NCBI RefSeq assembly: GCF_000657795.2
Contig: NZ_JHEP02000019.1
Span: 1-64,000, forward strand
From: Bordetella pseudohinzii
Lineage (GTDB): Bacteria > Pseudomonadota > Gammaproteobacteria > Burkholderiales > Burkholderiaceae_B
Direction: 5' to 3'
DNA: 64,000 bases
The notes below the pieces were generated by a model, which was given only the letters and a program-made list of their open reading frames with translations, was not told the origin of the DNA and made no database searches. Below are positions 16,120-24,910 of this stretch, in pieces. Numbering within the stretch: the stretch's first letter is position 1; every line of letters begins with the position of its first letter. The translations under genes were made by a program, and so were the position numbers.

Positions 16120-19100
16120 ATGTCAAACATGCTCATCAAAATTGCGAAGGCGACGGAGGACTTCCTTGCCTATGTCGGTAAATATCTGGTCAGCAAAGAA
16201 CTAGCTACGTATTGCGATCTGCAGACGGCAATTGGCGTAACGGAAGAGGACGTCCGCGAGAACCCAGAGCTAAAGGACCCTTATACGCTTACGACGCGAG
16301 AGGGTTCTCTACTTACGGTGATCGACCTTCAGGGTTGCTTTGAGATTCTATCCGACAGCGAATTTGAGGAAATGGTCGACATGCTGCGCGTGAAGCTAAG
16401 CGGGTACATGAGCAGGCCGGGCCACAGTTTCAGCATTGGTTTTGAGCGCGATCCTGAACGTGCATTCGATGAGTTGATGCGGCTGGCTGAGCCACAACTC
16501 AACAGCGCGCGGCGGATGGGGCTCCAGGTCGAGGACGTGATTGTCGACCGCATGCGAAGGAATGCGCCCTACGTTGCTTATGAACAAAACCTTCTGGTCG
16601 TGTATACGCATCCGACGGTTATGGAAAATGAAGAGCTCAAGCGCGAGCTTCGTGTCAATTCTGAGCAAAGGATCGCGCATAAAGTGCCCGCGATGGAGCA
16701 TGCACAGAACCCTGCTTCAGTGTTGATGGCCCTCAAGTTTCGGCATGATACGTTCTTGAAGCACATTGAGGCCGACTTCAGCAAGAGTGGGCCGGGGGGA
16801 CGGGCCGGCGTGATGCTCAAGCGCTTGAGTGGGCATGAAGCGATCAAACGTATACGGATCATGGTCAACCGCGAGCGCACCTCTCAGAAATTTCGGCCGG
16901 TGCTTCCCGGTGACAAAGTTATCCCGCATGGCCGCGCAGACGAGCATGATTACTCGGACTTGTTTGCGCCGCCGATCTGCTACCAAATTTGCGCAAACGA
17001 CGTCGAAAGCAATCGAAGCGAGATGGTGTTCACGGATGAGCTGTGGCACGGCAACCTATTCATGGAGTTGGGGCCACAGGAGCTACAGCCGTTTGCTCGG
17101 CTATTTGATTCGATAGAGCAGAAACTGCCGTGGCGCATGCGCATGGATCTCGCTCCGGGGGGCCTAGACGGAATGCGCGGCCGTCGGATGCTGACGAGCT
17201 TCGTCGGCATGCTGCCCGCGAACCGTGGAATCCGGGACTCGTTCGCGGCATTGGAAGAAAGGAGCCGGCAGGAGCCAACATGCATAATGCGCGTCACGTT
17301 CTCGACGTGGGCGAAGTCGGAGGACGAGCTGCGCCGCCGGCTGGCCAGTCTGGACAAATCGATCCAAGCCTGGGGTGTCTGCCAAGTGACCGGGATGCGC
17401 GGTGATCCGCTGGCGGCATGGGCATCGACAATCGCCGGCTTTTCCGTCAAGAGCGTGGCGAATCGCTTGGTCCCTCCGCTATCGGATGCTTTGTACATGA
17501 TGCCACTGCAGCGGCCGGCCACTCCATGGGCGGGGGGGGGCTCGATGATCCAGCGCACGCAAGACGGCAAGATTTTCCCTGTCCAGTTGGCCAGTCGACT
17601 GCAGGACACCAGCATCGAGTTGACGGCTGCACCGCCAGGCTCGGGGAAGTCTGTTCTGGGGAATACGCAGAATATGTCTATGGTCTTGAGCCCTGGCAAC
17701 GTCAGGCTGCCGTTGATCGCCGTCGTTGATGTTGGACCATCATCAAAGGGCCTGGTGGATCTCATCCGTGATGCATTGCCGGACAATCGCAAGGAGGAGG
17801 CGGTCTACATAATGCTGCAGAACGACAAACGTTTTGCGGCCAATCCGTTTGACCTCCAGCTCGGAGCCAGGTATCCAACGGTAGTGGAGCGCAACTTCCT
17901 TGCGAACTTTCTTGCACAGATGTGTGTAGATACTTCGACGGCGACGATCCCTGGTGGTGTGGCAGGGGTCTGCGGAGAACTCATCAATCTTGCATACGCT
18001 GATCGCGCTGGGACTGGTGCGAATCTCTACGAAGAATCCATTGAGCCCCTTGTTGATCAGGCGCTATTGGACACGGGTCTTAAGGTCCGTCATGACGCGA
18101 CTTGGTGGGAAGCAGCGACCTGGTACGAAGTAGCAGACATGCTATTTGCGGCGGGCCGCGTGCGTGAATCTGCACTCGCGCATCGGCAGGCTGTGCCGGT
18201 GCTGTCGGATATTGTGAGCTATCTGAACGCGGAGGCAGTGCAGCGGTACGACGATGCTCGCGTCGGTTCCGGAGAGTCATTGCTGAAGTACGTGTATCGC
18301 TGCCTGACCGATGCGATATCGAACTATGCCGTTTTCTCAGGCCGCACCCGCTTCGAGTTGTCAAGTGCGACGCGAGTTGTTGCGCTCAATCTCAATAATG
18401 TTATGGGAGGGAAAACGGCTGAAGGATACGCGCGAACAACCCTTATGTATATGTTCGCCATGAACATTGCTACGAAGAACTACTTTCTTGACAAGGAGAC
18501 GCTTCTTCCGGTGATCCCGTCCATTTACGAGCAATATCACATGGCGCGGATCGCGGACGTCGCCGATGAACTGAAGGCATTGGTGATGGACGAGTTCCAC
18601 AATACCGGAAGCGATGGCCAAGGGCAGGACGGGCTAGTCGACACGGTGGTCAAGCTTGGGAGGGAAGGGCGAAAGTGGAACATCCGAATCTCCCTGATCT
18701 CGCAGTATCTCTCCGACTTCCCTCCAACTCTACTGGATGCTGCAACGTCGGTGTACGTAATGCGCGGTGGCCAGGCCGGCGACGAGAGGGTGCTCAAAGA
18801 GCGTTTTGACGTCGACGGTGAGGCCATCAAGCGACTTCGCCAAGAAGCTCGCGGTCCATTGCCCGCTGGTGGCAATTACCTTGCCATATTCAAGACAAAG
18901 GTCGGAAAGATCGTTCAGATTCTGACAAATACCGTAGGCCCGACTGAGATGTGGGCGTTTTCGACCACACCGGCGGACATGGCTCTGCGCGCTAGGTTGT
19001 ATGAGGCGATCGGACCCTATGAAGCTCGGCGGCTGCTGGCGGAGCGCTTTCCGTCTGGTTCAGCCGCAGCTGCCGTGGAATATCGAAAGCAGACGTCAGC

Positions 19101-19194
19101 CGGAGACGGGCAGCAGGTCTCGATCGTTGAACAGTTAGCGAATGAACTGCTAGATGAATACTACCGACAGCAGACTAGGGAGCTAGCGGCATGA
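16120..19194 (+). CDS. traU: VirB4-like secretion ATPase TraU/DotO (IcmB)
   Basis: 1024 residues. The N-terminal third is the VirB4/DotO-type domain; the ATPase domain has Walker A PPGSGKSVLGN near residue 503 and Walker B LVMDEFHN near residue 821. It powers the secretion channel from the cytoplasmic face and associates with DotB. A run of nine G (17532-17540) lies in the coding sequence just before the ATPase domain (read as GGG within WAGGGSM), so a slip of one base would truncate the ATPase. The stop overlaps the next start as ATGA. Confidence 0.94.
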   Translation: MSNMLIKIAKATEDFLAYVGKYLVSKELATYCDLQTAIGVTEEDVRENPELKDPYTLTTREGSLLTVIDLQGCFEILSDSEFEEMVDMLRVKLSGYMSRPGHSFSIGFERDPERAFDELMRLAEPQLNSARRMGLQVEDVIVDRMRRNAPYVAYEQNLLVVYTHPTVMENEELKRELRVNSEQRIAHKVPAMEHAQNPASVLMALKFRHDTFLKHIEADFSKSGPGGRAGVMLKRLSGHEAIKRIRIMVNRERTSQKFRPVLPGDKVIPHGRADEHDYSDLFAPPICYQICANDVESNRSEMVFTDELWHGNLFMELGPQELQPFARLFDSIEQKLPWRMRMDLAPGGLDGMRGRRMLTSFVGMLPANRGIRDSFAALEERSRQEPTCIMRVTFSTWAKSEDELRRRLASLDKSIQAWGVCQVTGMRGDPLAAWASTIAGFSVKSVANRLVPPLSDALYMMPLQRPATPWAGGGSMIQRTQDGKIFPVQLASRLQDTSIELTAAPPGSGKSVLGNTQNMSMVLSPGNVRLPLIAVVDVGPSSKGLVDLIRDALPDNRKEEAVYIMLQNDKRFAANPFDLQLGARYPTVVERNFLANFLAQMCVDTSTATIPGGVAGVCGELINLAYADRAGTGANLYEESIEPLVDQALLDTGLKVRHDATWWEAATWYEVADMLFAAGRVRESALAHRQAVPVLSDIVSYLNAEAVQRYDDARVGSGESLLKYVYRCLTDAISNYAVFSGRTRFELSSATRVVALNLNNVMGGKTAEGYARTTLMYMFAMNIATKNYFLDKETLLPVIPSIYEQYHMARIADVADELKALVMDEFHNTGSDGQGQDGLVDTVVKLGREGRKWNIRISLISQYLSDFPPTLLDAATSVYVMRGGQAGDERVLKERFDVDGEAIKRLRQEARGPLPAGGNYLAIFKTKVGKIVQILTNTVGPTEMWAFSTTPADMALRARLYEAIGPYEARRLLAERFPSGSAAAAVEYRKQTSAGDGQQVSIVEQLANELLDEYYRQQTRELAA

Positions 19195-20411
19195 GATCAC
19201 GGATGGATATTAAAACAGCCACCGCATCCGCAGTGCTGATCGGAATCCTGGCGAGTTCCCAAGCGATGGCAGCGTACCCGGTGTTCGACGCGAAGAATAA
19301 TGTGGTGCTGATGCAAATCCTGCAAGCTATCGGGACGATGAACAACACGGTCTCCGGCCTGCTGTACAACATTGGAACAGCTATTAACCAGAACGGGAGC
19401 AAAATTGCCAGCACGATCCAGCAAGCAGCGCAATCCCAACAACAGTACGAGGCAGCGCAGCAGCAGGCGCGCCGTTCTGTAGACGCACAACAAAGCTATG
19501 CGGTGCTGGCCAGCGTGTGCAGCGAAAGTGCGTCTGGCGGAGCAAGTCAAATCGCGGCGAAGGCGGCGATTATGAAGGGCGCACTGCGCCCTGGGGGTGG
19601 CGCCGGCTTTAGGAACGCGCAGATTGGCCAGGCCGTCAGCTCGCCGGCGGCCTCACCCGAAGTCGACGCAACGCGCGCGGCTAAGCTGCACGCATTGTAT
19701 TGCGACAAGGACGACTTCGCCGCCTATGGCGGCAGTACGGCTTGCCCCTCGGTCTCTGTCCAAATGCCGGGTGCCGATAAGCGCATCGACTCTGTTCTCT
19801 ATGGTGCCGGGCCGGAGGGTGCAGAGCCGGTCATGACCTTCACGGCAGAACAGACTGACGTCGCTCGGTTGTATGAGAAAAATTCTATCCGGAGGCCAGT
19901 GGCAAAAGCGGTCAGCAAAGGCGAGGCAGATACCCCGGCGGGCATGAGACACATCGGGCTGATGAATATGCTTAACAGCATCCTCTCGGCCGCCGGCGAC
20001 CCTCAGCTCCAGCGGCTGGCCGACAGTCAACCGAGCCCAGGCACGCGCGAGTTGCTCCAGGAAGCGTTGACCTCACCGTCGGCGAAATCGTACTTCGACG
20101 CAACAGCCTCCGCGGAGGCAAAGCGCGCGGGGCTGATGTCGCAGCGCGAATTCGAAGCCTTTGAGGCAGGGAGGCGCTACGCGAATACGGCATATCAGGC
20201 AGATTTGCAGGCGATGAGCGGCGACAACCTGATGCGCGAGTTGATCAGGGTGCAGTCGCTCAATAGTTGGCTTCTGAGGGGGGTCAAGGACGCCCTGGAG
20301 CGGGGCAACATCATCAACGGCCAATCACTGGCGAGTATGGCGCGGCAAGAGTACGCGCCGCTACTGCAGCAGACCGGTATTGACGTCAGCGCCAATGCGG
20401 CCCGGCAGTAA
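19191..20411 (+). CDS. traW: Periplasmic TraW/IcmX-like protein
   Basis: 406 residues with a signal peptide cleaved after SSQAMA near residue 27. A glutamine/alanine-rich region follows (residues about 70-100) and then a mostly helical body with cysteines near residues 108, 168 and 181 that could form disulphides. It lies between DotO and DotA, the place of TraW in R64, whose Legionella counterpart is IcmX. The assignment rests on order, size and export signal. Confidence 0.75.
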   Translation: MRSRMDIKTATASAVLIGILASSQAMAAYPVFDAKNNVVLMQILQAIGTMNNTVSGLLYNIGTAINQNGSKIASTIQQAAQSQQQYEAAQQQARRSVDAQQSYAVLASVCSESASGGASQIAAKAAIMKGALRPGGGAGFRNAQIGQAVSSPAASPEVDATRAAKLHALYCDKDDFAAYGGSTACPSVSVQMPGADKRIDSVLYGAGPEGAEPVMTFTAEQTDVARLYEKNSIRRPVAKAVSKGEADTPAGMRHIGLMNMLNSILSAAGDPQLQRLADSQPSPGTRELLQEALTSPSAKSYFDATASAEAKRAGLMSQREFEAFEAGRRYANTAYQADLQAMSGDNLMRELIRVQSLNSWLLRGVKDALERGNIINGQSLASMARQEYAPLLQQTGIDVSANAARQ

Positions 20412-20429
20412 ACAGAGGCGGAGATCGGC

Positions 20430-23150
20430 ATGAACGCGAAGAGATGGCTGGCAGTGTTGTTTCTGGACGTGCTGTTACCGTGGCGGCCGCTAATGAAGTC
20501 AGCGAAGCTGCTCGGCGACCAGGTGCGTATTTCGGCACAGGCGACCAGCCAGCTTAAAGACCTGATGCGTGGAGCCCGTGCATCACTGCGCTGCCAAGTG
20601 GGCGAGACCGCGGATCGCAACTTCTCGGACGTGTTGGGGAGTACGGCGGCGTGGCCACTGGATGTGTTGCTGCGGCACTTTCTGATGCGAAAACGCTTGG
20701 CGTTGGCGTTCGGTGGCCTGTTGCTAGTACTGGCCGGCGCGGGGTTCTTGGTCTCGGCTAGTACGGGAAACGTCCCAGGAATGTCTCTCGCGGCATTGAG
20801 TGCTGGGGCAAGCGGCATTGCCTCATATCTATTCGCCCTATCGGTTCAGTTCCGCCTCTGGCAGCTCCGGACTCGGCGGCTGTCACGGACCGAGCGCGGT
20901 GGCTTTCAAGATTTCAAGCGGGAGGAGCGGGGTTGGGCGTTGCAAGCTCTGAGCCCGGAGATTCGGCTCTCCCGTGGAATGCTTCAGCTGTTGCTCGCCG
21001 TACCGCTTGGCGCGACCGTGCTCTTATTGGGCACGGCATGGGCCCAGGGCATGTCGCTGGGCGAGATTAGCGCCGCGGCGAAGTCTACAACGGATCTTTC
21101 CAGACAAGCATTGATTTCTATCTTCGGCCAAGTAGTCAACAATCCATTAGCCAGTGGGGCTGGCGGCGGCGGAGATACGATACTGGCCAGGATATTTCAA
21201 ATCGGAAATTCGTCGCTCCTGGCTATAGCATTAGTAATCGGCGGGTATATGGCTTTCAAGAAAGTCACGGCCGCGGCACACGATGGGACAGTGTTTGAAC
21301 AAGGCCGAGGACTGGTTCACGCTCCGATCAGAATGCTCATTGCGATTTCGTCCTTGGCCCCAACCGCTAACGGCTGGTCCATCTCTCAGCTGTTGATGCT
21401 GTGGGGGGCCTCGGTCATGGGGGTTGGGACAGCAAATTTGGCAACGCAGGCGGCAACAGATGCCCTCAGCAATGGCCAAACTATGGTTGTACAACCGGTG
21501 ATGCCAAGCACTGTGGAATTGGCCCGCAGTCTGTACCAAGCCAATCTCTGTATGTATGCCGTCAATGCCGGCCTGGATCACGCACAAGCCGAGGGCGGGT
21601 GGGTCCTGGCCAGCAACTACGTACAACCGAGAGACACGGCGACAGGAGTGGTCTTTCGCAGCAGTACGTATGTGTGCGGTGGCGCCGATGTTACCAGTGC
21701 TCTGGATAATTCCGCGCCGGTCAAAAGTACGTCGAGTTGGTTCAGCTCCGATATTGATGTGTCCGACATAAAGAAGGCTCATCTCGATGCGCTCCGAGCA
21801 ATGCAAAGCGTCATATATCCGAGCGCAAGGGATTTCGCCGAAAAGGTGATTGCAAAGGCGAGTAACGGTGGCATTCAATTGCCCGACGCTGAAGTGGCCA
21901 TCCAGTCCGCCGCACAACGTTATGAAGAAACGGTGACGGTCAAGGCGAATACAAAAAATAGCCAAATAGCGGGGCTATCTTCAGATATATCTGCGTCGCT
22001 CCAAAAGCAAGGATGGTGGGCCTTGGGAAGCTGGTATCAGACCTTTGCACAAGCGAATACAAAACTAAACGATGCGATGGCGGCCAAGGCACAAGTATTT
22101 GCTGAATCGCTGATAGGCGACAGAGGTATTGACGACATATATAAAAAGGTCATGGTCGCCTATCAGGCGCAACAGCTCCAGAACGCGGTGAGTAGCGAGA
22201 CATCGGAGACCTCTTCCAATACGATGCAAGGCGCCAGTGCGGCGGAATCGGAAAAAATCATTGGTAGCATATTCTCGGCTCCTGGACAACGAGTCATACT
22301 GTGGTTTACCCAGCTCTATCAGCAGGAAAATGGTCAGGTCAACCCGCTTATTGGGATGAAGAATACTGGCGACTACCTGTTGGGGCTGTCCTCTTCTGCG
22401 TTGACAGCAATAGTGGCGATCCGCGTAACGGTTTCTGTTGCGACGAAGTCCCTTGCGGGAAAGGCAGTGGATTGGGCGACAGGATTGGGTAAGGGAATTG
22501 ATGCTGGCTTAGATGTCTTGGAGCCTTACCTAAGAACGTTAGTGATTGCAATATTTGGTGTAGGTATAGTCCTATCCGTCTATCTGCCAATGGTTCCGTT
22601 TATTGTTTGGTTTGGCGGCGTCATTAATTGGCTCGTTGTGGTGGGCGAAGCCATCATCGCAGCTCCTTTGTGGGCGATGACCCACATGAGCGGGGAAGGG
22701 GACGGTATGGGCCACCGGTCGGGGCACGGCTACATTTTCCTACTTAATGTGATGGTCCGCCCATTTCTCATGGTGATTGGCTTCTTCCTGGCTGGAGTTT
22801 GCATAATTGCCGGCGGATCGCTTCTCAACAAGACCTTCGGAATTGGACTGGCAAACGCGCAATTTGATTCCCTGACCGGAATAATGAGCATACTTGGGTA
22901 TATGGTTCTCTATTGCTCTCTTTGTATAAATCTAACCCATAGGGCCTTCAATCTTATCTTGATCGTTCCTGACCAAGTAATCAACTGGGTCGGCGGTCAT
23001 GCTGCTTCGGCCATGGGGCGAGATACGAACGATGAGGCGCATCGGGCGATCAATGTCCTCTCCCAGCACCTCGTGCCTCGCTATCCTCGCTATGGTGGAA
23101 GCAAGAGCAGCCCCGCGAAAAACCTGGGTGGCCCAGGAATAAAACAGTGA
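20430..23150 (+). CDS. traY: TraX(IcmV)-like domain fused to TraY/DotA membrane protein
   Basis: 906 residues in one unbroken frame. Residues 1 to about 165 hold a helix, a membrane hairpin and a basic FRLWQLRTRRLS region that match the layout of IcmV/TraX, which is encoded by a separate gene just before dotA/traY in Legionella and R64. A second signal-like hydrophobic segment follows (MLQLLLAVPLGATVLLLGTA), then a DotA-type body: a span near residue 270, a long periplasmic domain (about 310-620) and three to five C-terminal spans. DotA/TraY is the large polytopic protein of Dot/Icm systems. Confidence 0.85.
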   Translation: MNAKRWLAVLFLDVLLPWRPLMKSAKLLGDQVRISAQATSQLKDLMRGARASLRCQVGETADRNFSDVLGSTAAWPLDVLLRHFLMRKRLALAFGGLLLVLAGAGFLVSASTGNVPGMSLAALSAGASGIASYLFALSVQFRLWQLRTRRLSRTERGGFQDFKREERGWALQALSPEIRLSRGMLQLLLAVPLGATVLLLGTAWAQGMSLGEISAAAKSTTDLSRQALISIFGQVVNNPLASGAGGGGDTILARIFQIGNSSLLAIALVIGGYMAFKKVTAAAHDGTVFEQGRGLVHAPIRMLIAISSLAPTANGWSISQLLMLWGASVMGVGTANLATQAATDALSNGQTMVVQPVMPSTVELARSLYQANLCMYAVNAGLDHAQAEGGWVLASNYVQPRDTATGVVFRSSTYVCGGADVTSALDNSAPVKSTSSWFSSDIDVSDIKKAHLDALRAMQSVIYPSARDFAEKVIAKASNGGIQLPDAEVAIQSAAQRYEETVTVKANTKNSQIAGLSSDISASLQKQGWWALGSWYQTFAQANTKLNDAMAAKAQVFAESLIGDRGIDDIYKKVMVAYQAQQLQNAVSSETSETSSNTMQGASAAESEKIIGSIFSAPGQRVILWFTQLYQQENGQVNPLIGMKNTGDYLLGLSSSALTAIVAIRVTVSVATKSLAGKAVDWATGLGKGIDAGLDVLEPYLRTLVIAIFGVGIVLSVYLPMVPFIVWFGGVINWLVVVGEAIIAAPLWAMTHMSGEGDGMGHRSGHGYIFLLNVMVRPFLMVIGFFLAGVCIIAGGSLLNKTFGIGLANAQFDSLTGIMSILGYMVLYCSLCINLTHRAFNLILIVPDQVINWVGGHAASAMGRDTNDEAHRAINVLSQHLVPRYPRYGGSKSSPAKNLGGPGIKQ

Positions 23151-23168
23151 ACTAAATGGGTGTTTTTT

Positions 23169-23185
23169 GTATAATAGATAAATAC
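23169..23185 (+). promoter_or_regulatory. Promoter with overlapping inverted repeat (variant operator)
   Basis: TTTTGTAT and ATACAAAA form 8-base arms spaced by 9, so the whole repeat runs from 23165 to 23189. TATAAT, a perfect -10 hexamer, lies at 23170-23175. It resembles the 18-bp operator but is one base off in spacing. I see no good -35. It drives the gene at 23208. Confidence 0.55.
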
Positions 23186-23207
23186 AAAATATGAGACGGA
23201 GTGCACC

Positions 23208-23720
23208 ATGCGTTGGCTGATTGTTTCGCTCTACATCGCTGTTACAACAGGAGCCATTGTGTTGGCGATTCCTGTTGTGCTTATCGCGCTCTTGGTTGGG
23301 GCCCTGGGCGGAGGCTTGTATATGGCCGCTGCCTTGGTGGTTATCTTGTTTTATCTGCTCGCGGTGGTGTGTGGCAGGCGATTATTTGAAAGAATATTTC
23401 TCCGCGGGATAAACAAGAAGTTGGCACATCTGAAGGCGGTCAATAATTTTGTGCCGGTTTTGGCTACGATGACCGCGGACAGGATGGCGTTCCTAGGGTT
23501 TGATACGTCCTCGGACACTGGAGTGTTCCTTAGTTATCCGCAGCGCGAGGCTCAGGTTTTCAAGTTGACAGATATTCTTGGGTGTAATTGGCAAAGTGAT
23601 GCCAAGACAGGCCTATTGGAGCTCACCCTTAAGGAGGGAAGAGTCAAAATCGGGATTCCCAGGGAGGAGTTTGGAGACTTCAAAACTCGCATGTTCGCGG
23701 TCCTGGGAATGAACCCCTGA
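23208..23720 (+). CDS. Membrane protein in the ExcA position
   Basis: 170 residues: two adjacent N-terminal membrane spans (residues about 4-25 and 30-52) and a soluble domain of about 110 residues. In R64 the gene directly after traY is excA, the surface/entry-exclusion gene, so position suggests exclusion. I see no sequence signature that proves it. It has its own promoter-like region, which would allow expression apart from the tra operon, as expected for exclusion. Confidence 0.65.
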   Translation: MRWLIVSLYIAVTTGAIVLAIPVVLIALLVGALGGGLYMAAALVVILFYLLAVVCGRRLFERIFLRGINKKLAHLKAVNNFVPVLATMTADRMAFLGFDTSSDTGVFLSYPQREAQVFKLTDILGCNWQSDAKTGLLELTLKEGRVKIGIPREEFGDFKTRMFAVLGMNP

Positions 23721-23722
23721 GT

Positions 23723-23974
23723 ATGAGCGTCGGTGCGTTCGATATTAGCCTACTTGCATGTCTCGTGTCGGCAGGGGCTATCATGGGCTATGCATGGTTC
23801 GTGTTCTATAGGCTCTTACGGCTGCGAGCATATCGCAAACGCATCCAGGCAATGCTTGATTCCAGAGTTCTCAGAAAGACCGGGGATCTCGGGGCCGAGA
23901 TATCGAACGTGACGGCCAAGCATTTTCGGTTAGCCGAGAGGAAGGATGCAAACGCATTTTCGTCAAGAGATTGA
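23723..23974 (+). CDS. Small single-span membrane protein, 83 aa
   Basis: The ATG lies two bases after the stop of the previous gene. One N-terminal membrane span (residues about 8-30) is followed by a basic cytoplasmic tail. Unknown family; probably works with the preceding membrane protein because of the tight spacing. Its 3' end overlaps the next gene by 29 bases. Confidence 0.6.
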   Translation: MSVGAFDISLLACLVSAGAIMGYAWFVFYRLLRLRAYRKRIQAMLDSRVLRKTGDLGAEISNVTAKHFRLAERKDANAFSSRD

Positions 23975-24317
23975 AGCTGCACTATTACGACGTTGGGCGT
24001 CGTGTTATACCTGGTGGCAGACGCCGAGAGAGGCGGTGGAGTATCCAGATCGCGTAATCGCCCAAGGGACGAAAATTGGTGGCTTCGACGACGTCGTTGA
24101 ACTCGTTGCGGCCGCCGGCGAAGAGCGGCTGCGCCGGATGGTGCAACAAGCCGAGGCGGGCCAGTCTGATGAGCCCTCCTGGGCATATTGGCATCATCGG
24201 CCGGGCCGCAGTCAGCTCAGCGGACACCTTGCCGCGGGTCGAGCTTGTGGCACGGCCTTGGCCGTGCCTGAGCCAGTGCCTGAAGTACGGTCGACCGTGT
24301 CGAGGCATCAGCCATGA
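23946..24317 (+). CDS. Hypothetical protein, 123 aa, odd C-terminus
   Basis: The start lies inside the previous gene and the stop overlaps the next ATG as ATGA, so it belongs to the same operon. The body (YPDRVIAQGTKIGGFDDVV, GEERLRRMVQQAEAG, SWAYWHH) recalls short proteins that accompany nucleotidyltransferase toxin genes, from memory only. After WAYWHH the expected reading continues better in the +1 frame, so a single-base frameshift near 24195 may have altered the last 35 residues. This last point is uncertain. Confidence 0.55.
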   Translation: MQTHFRQEIEAALLRRWASCYTWWQTPREAVEYPDRVIAQGTKIGGFDDVVELVAAAGEERLRRMVQQAEAGQSDEPSWAYWHHRPGRSQLSGHLAAGRACGTALAVPEPVPEVRSTVSRHQP

Positions 24318-24628
24318 TGCGACCAGCTGATTTGCATCTGCTGGATGCCATCCATGAAGTGAACCTGATGTATCTGACCGTTCTGCAGCGGATGGCCAAG
24401 GAGGGCTCTGAACGGTTGGGCCTGAACGAGCATGTCAGAGCCTGGCTGGAGAGCTGCTCCCAGGATGACCTGGGCCACTTGGCACGCAAAAGTATGCTCT
24501 TATGTTCCATGTCCCTCTCAGGCGAGGCGATCTTGGCTGCTCTGGCCCAGGATGTGACGGGGACATTGGCTGGGCTACGCTGCAAGCGCCGACAGGCTGA
24601 GGCGTCGGTGCTGGCGGAAGCGCGGTAG
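24314..24628 (+). CDS. FlhD-like transcriptional regulator
   Basis: 104 residues. The segment LLDAIHEVNLMYLTVLQRM, then RLGLNEHVRAWL and LARKSMLLCSMSLS, aligns along its length with FlhD, the partner of FlhC in the flagellar master regulator (FlhD has DINLSYLLLAQRL, RLGINEEMA and LAETNQLVCHFR). No flhC is near. A lone FlhD could cooperate with host FlhC or control plasmid genes. It is coupled by ATGA to the preceding gene. Confidence 0.75.
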   Translation: MMRPADLHLLDAIHEVNLMYLTVLQRMAKEGSERLGLNEHVRAWLESCSQDDLGHLARKSMLLCSMSLSGEAILAALAQDVTGTLAGLRCKRRQAEASVLAEAR

Positions 24629-24712
24629 CCTGTCGAAGGGCGATGGCTTACAATATTAGCCAGGGGCCGCTTTCTTTGCGTCTCTCTTTTGTCTGTGAAT
24701 GCGGGTGATATC

Positions 24713-24910
24713 ATGAGCCAGCACATTAGTGAGTCGATTAGCGACAAAGATTTTTGGGCCGAAAAGCGCAAACGGCAGGCTCGTTGTTTCGAAGCCATCG
24801 CAAAGGGTGAGCGCACACAAGAATCGGCTCTCTTTTTCGATCCTAAAACGATTCGACGGGCCAATGCCCGGTTGCCCATCATCTTTTTCGAGTCGCAATT
24901 GGATCAATGA
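24713..24910 (+). CDS. Small protein, putative antitoxin of a nucleotidyltransferase pair
   Basis: 65 residues from the ATG at 24713. Highly charged, with a FWAEKRKRQARCFEAIAKG helix and a FDPKTIRRANARLP segment; no known motif. Its stop overlaps the nucleotidyltransferase start as ATGA. A short acidic/basic protein coupled to a longer enzyme in lower-GC DNA is the usual shape of a toxin-antitoxin pair; the role is inferred. Confidence 0.6.
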   Translation: MSQHISESISDKDFWAEKRKRQARCFEAIAKGERTQESALFFDPKTIRRANARLPIIFFESQLDQ

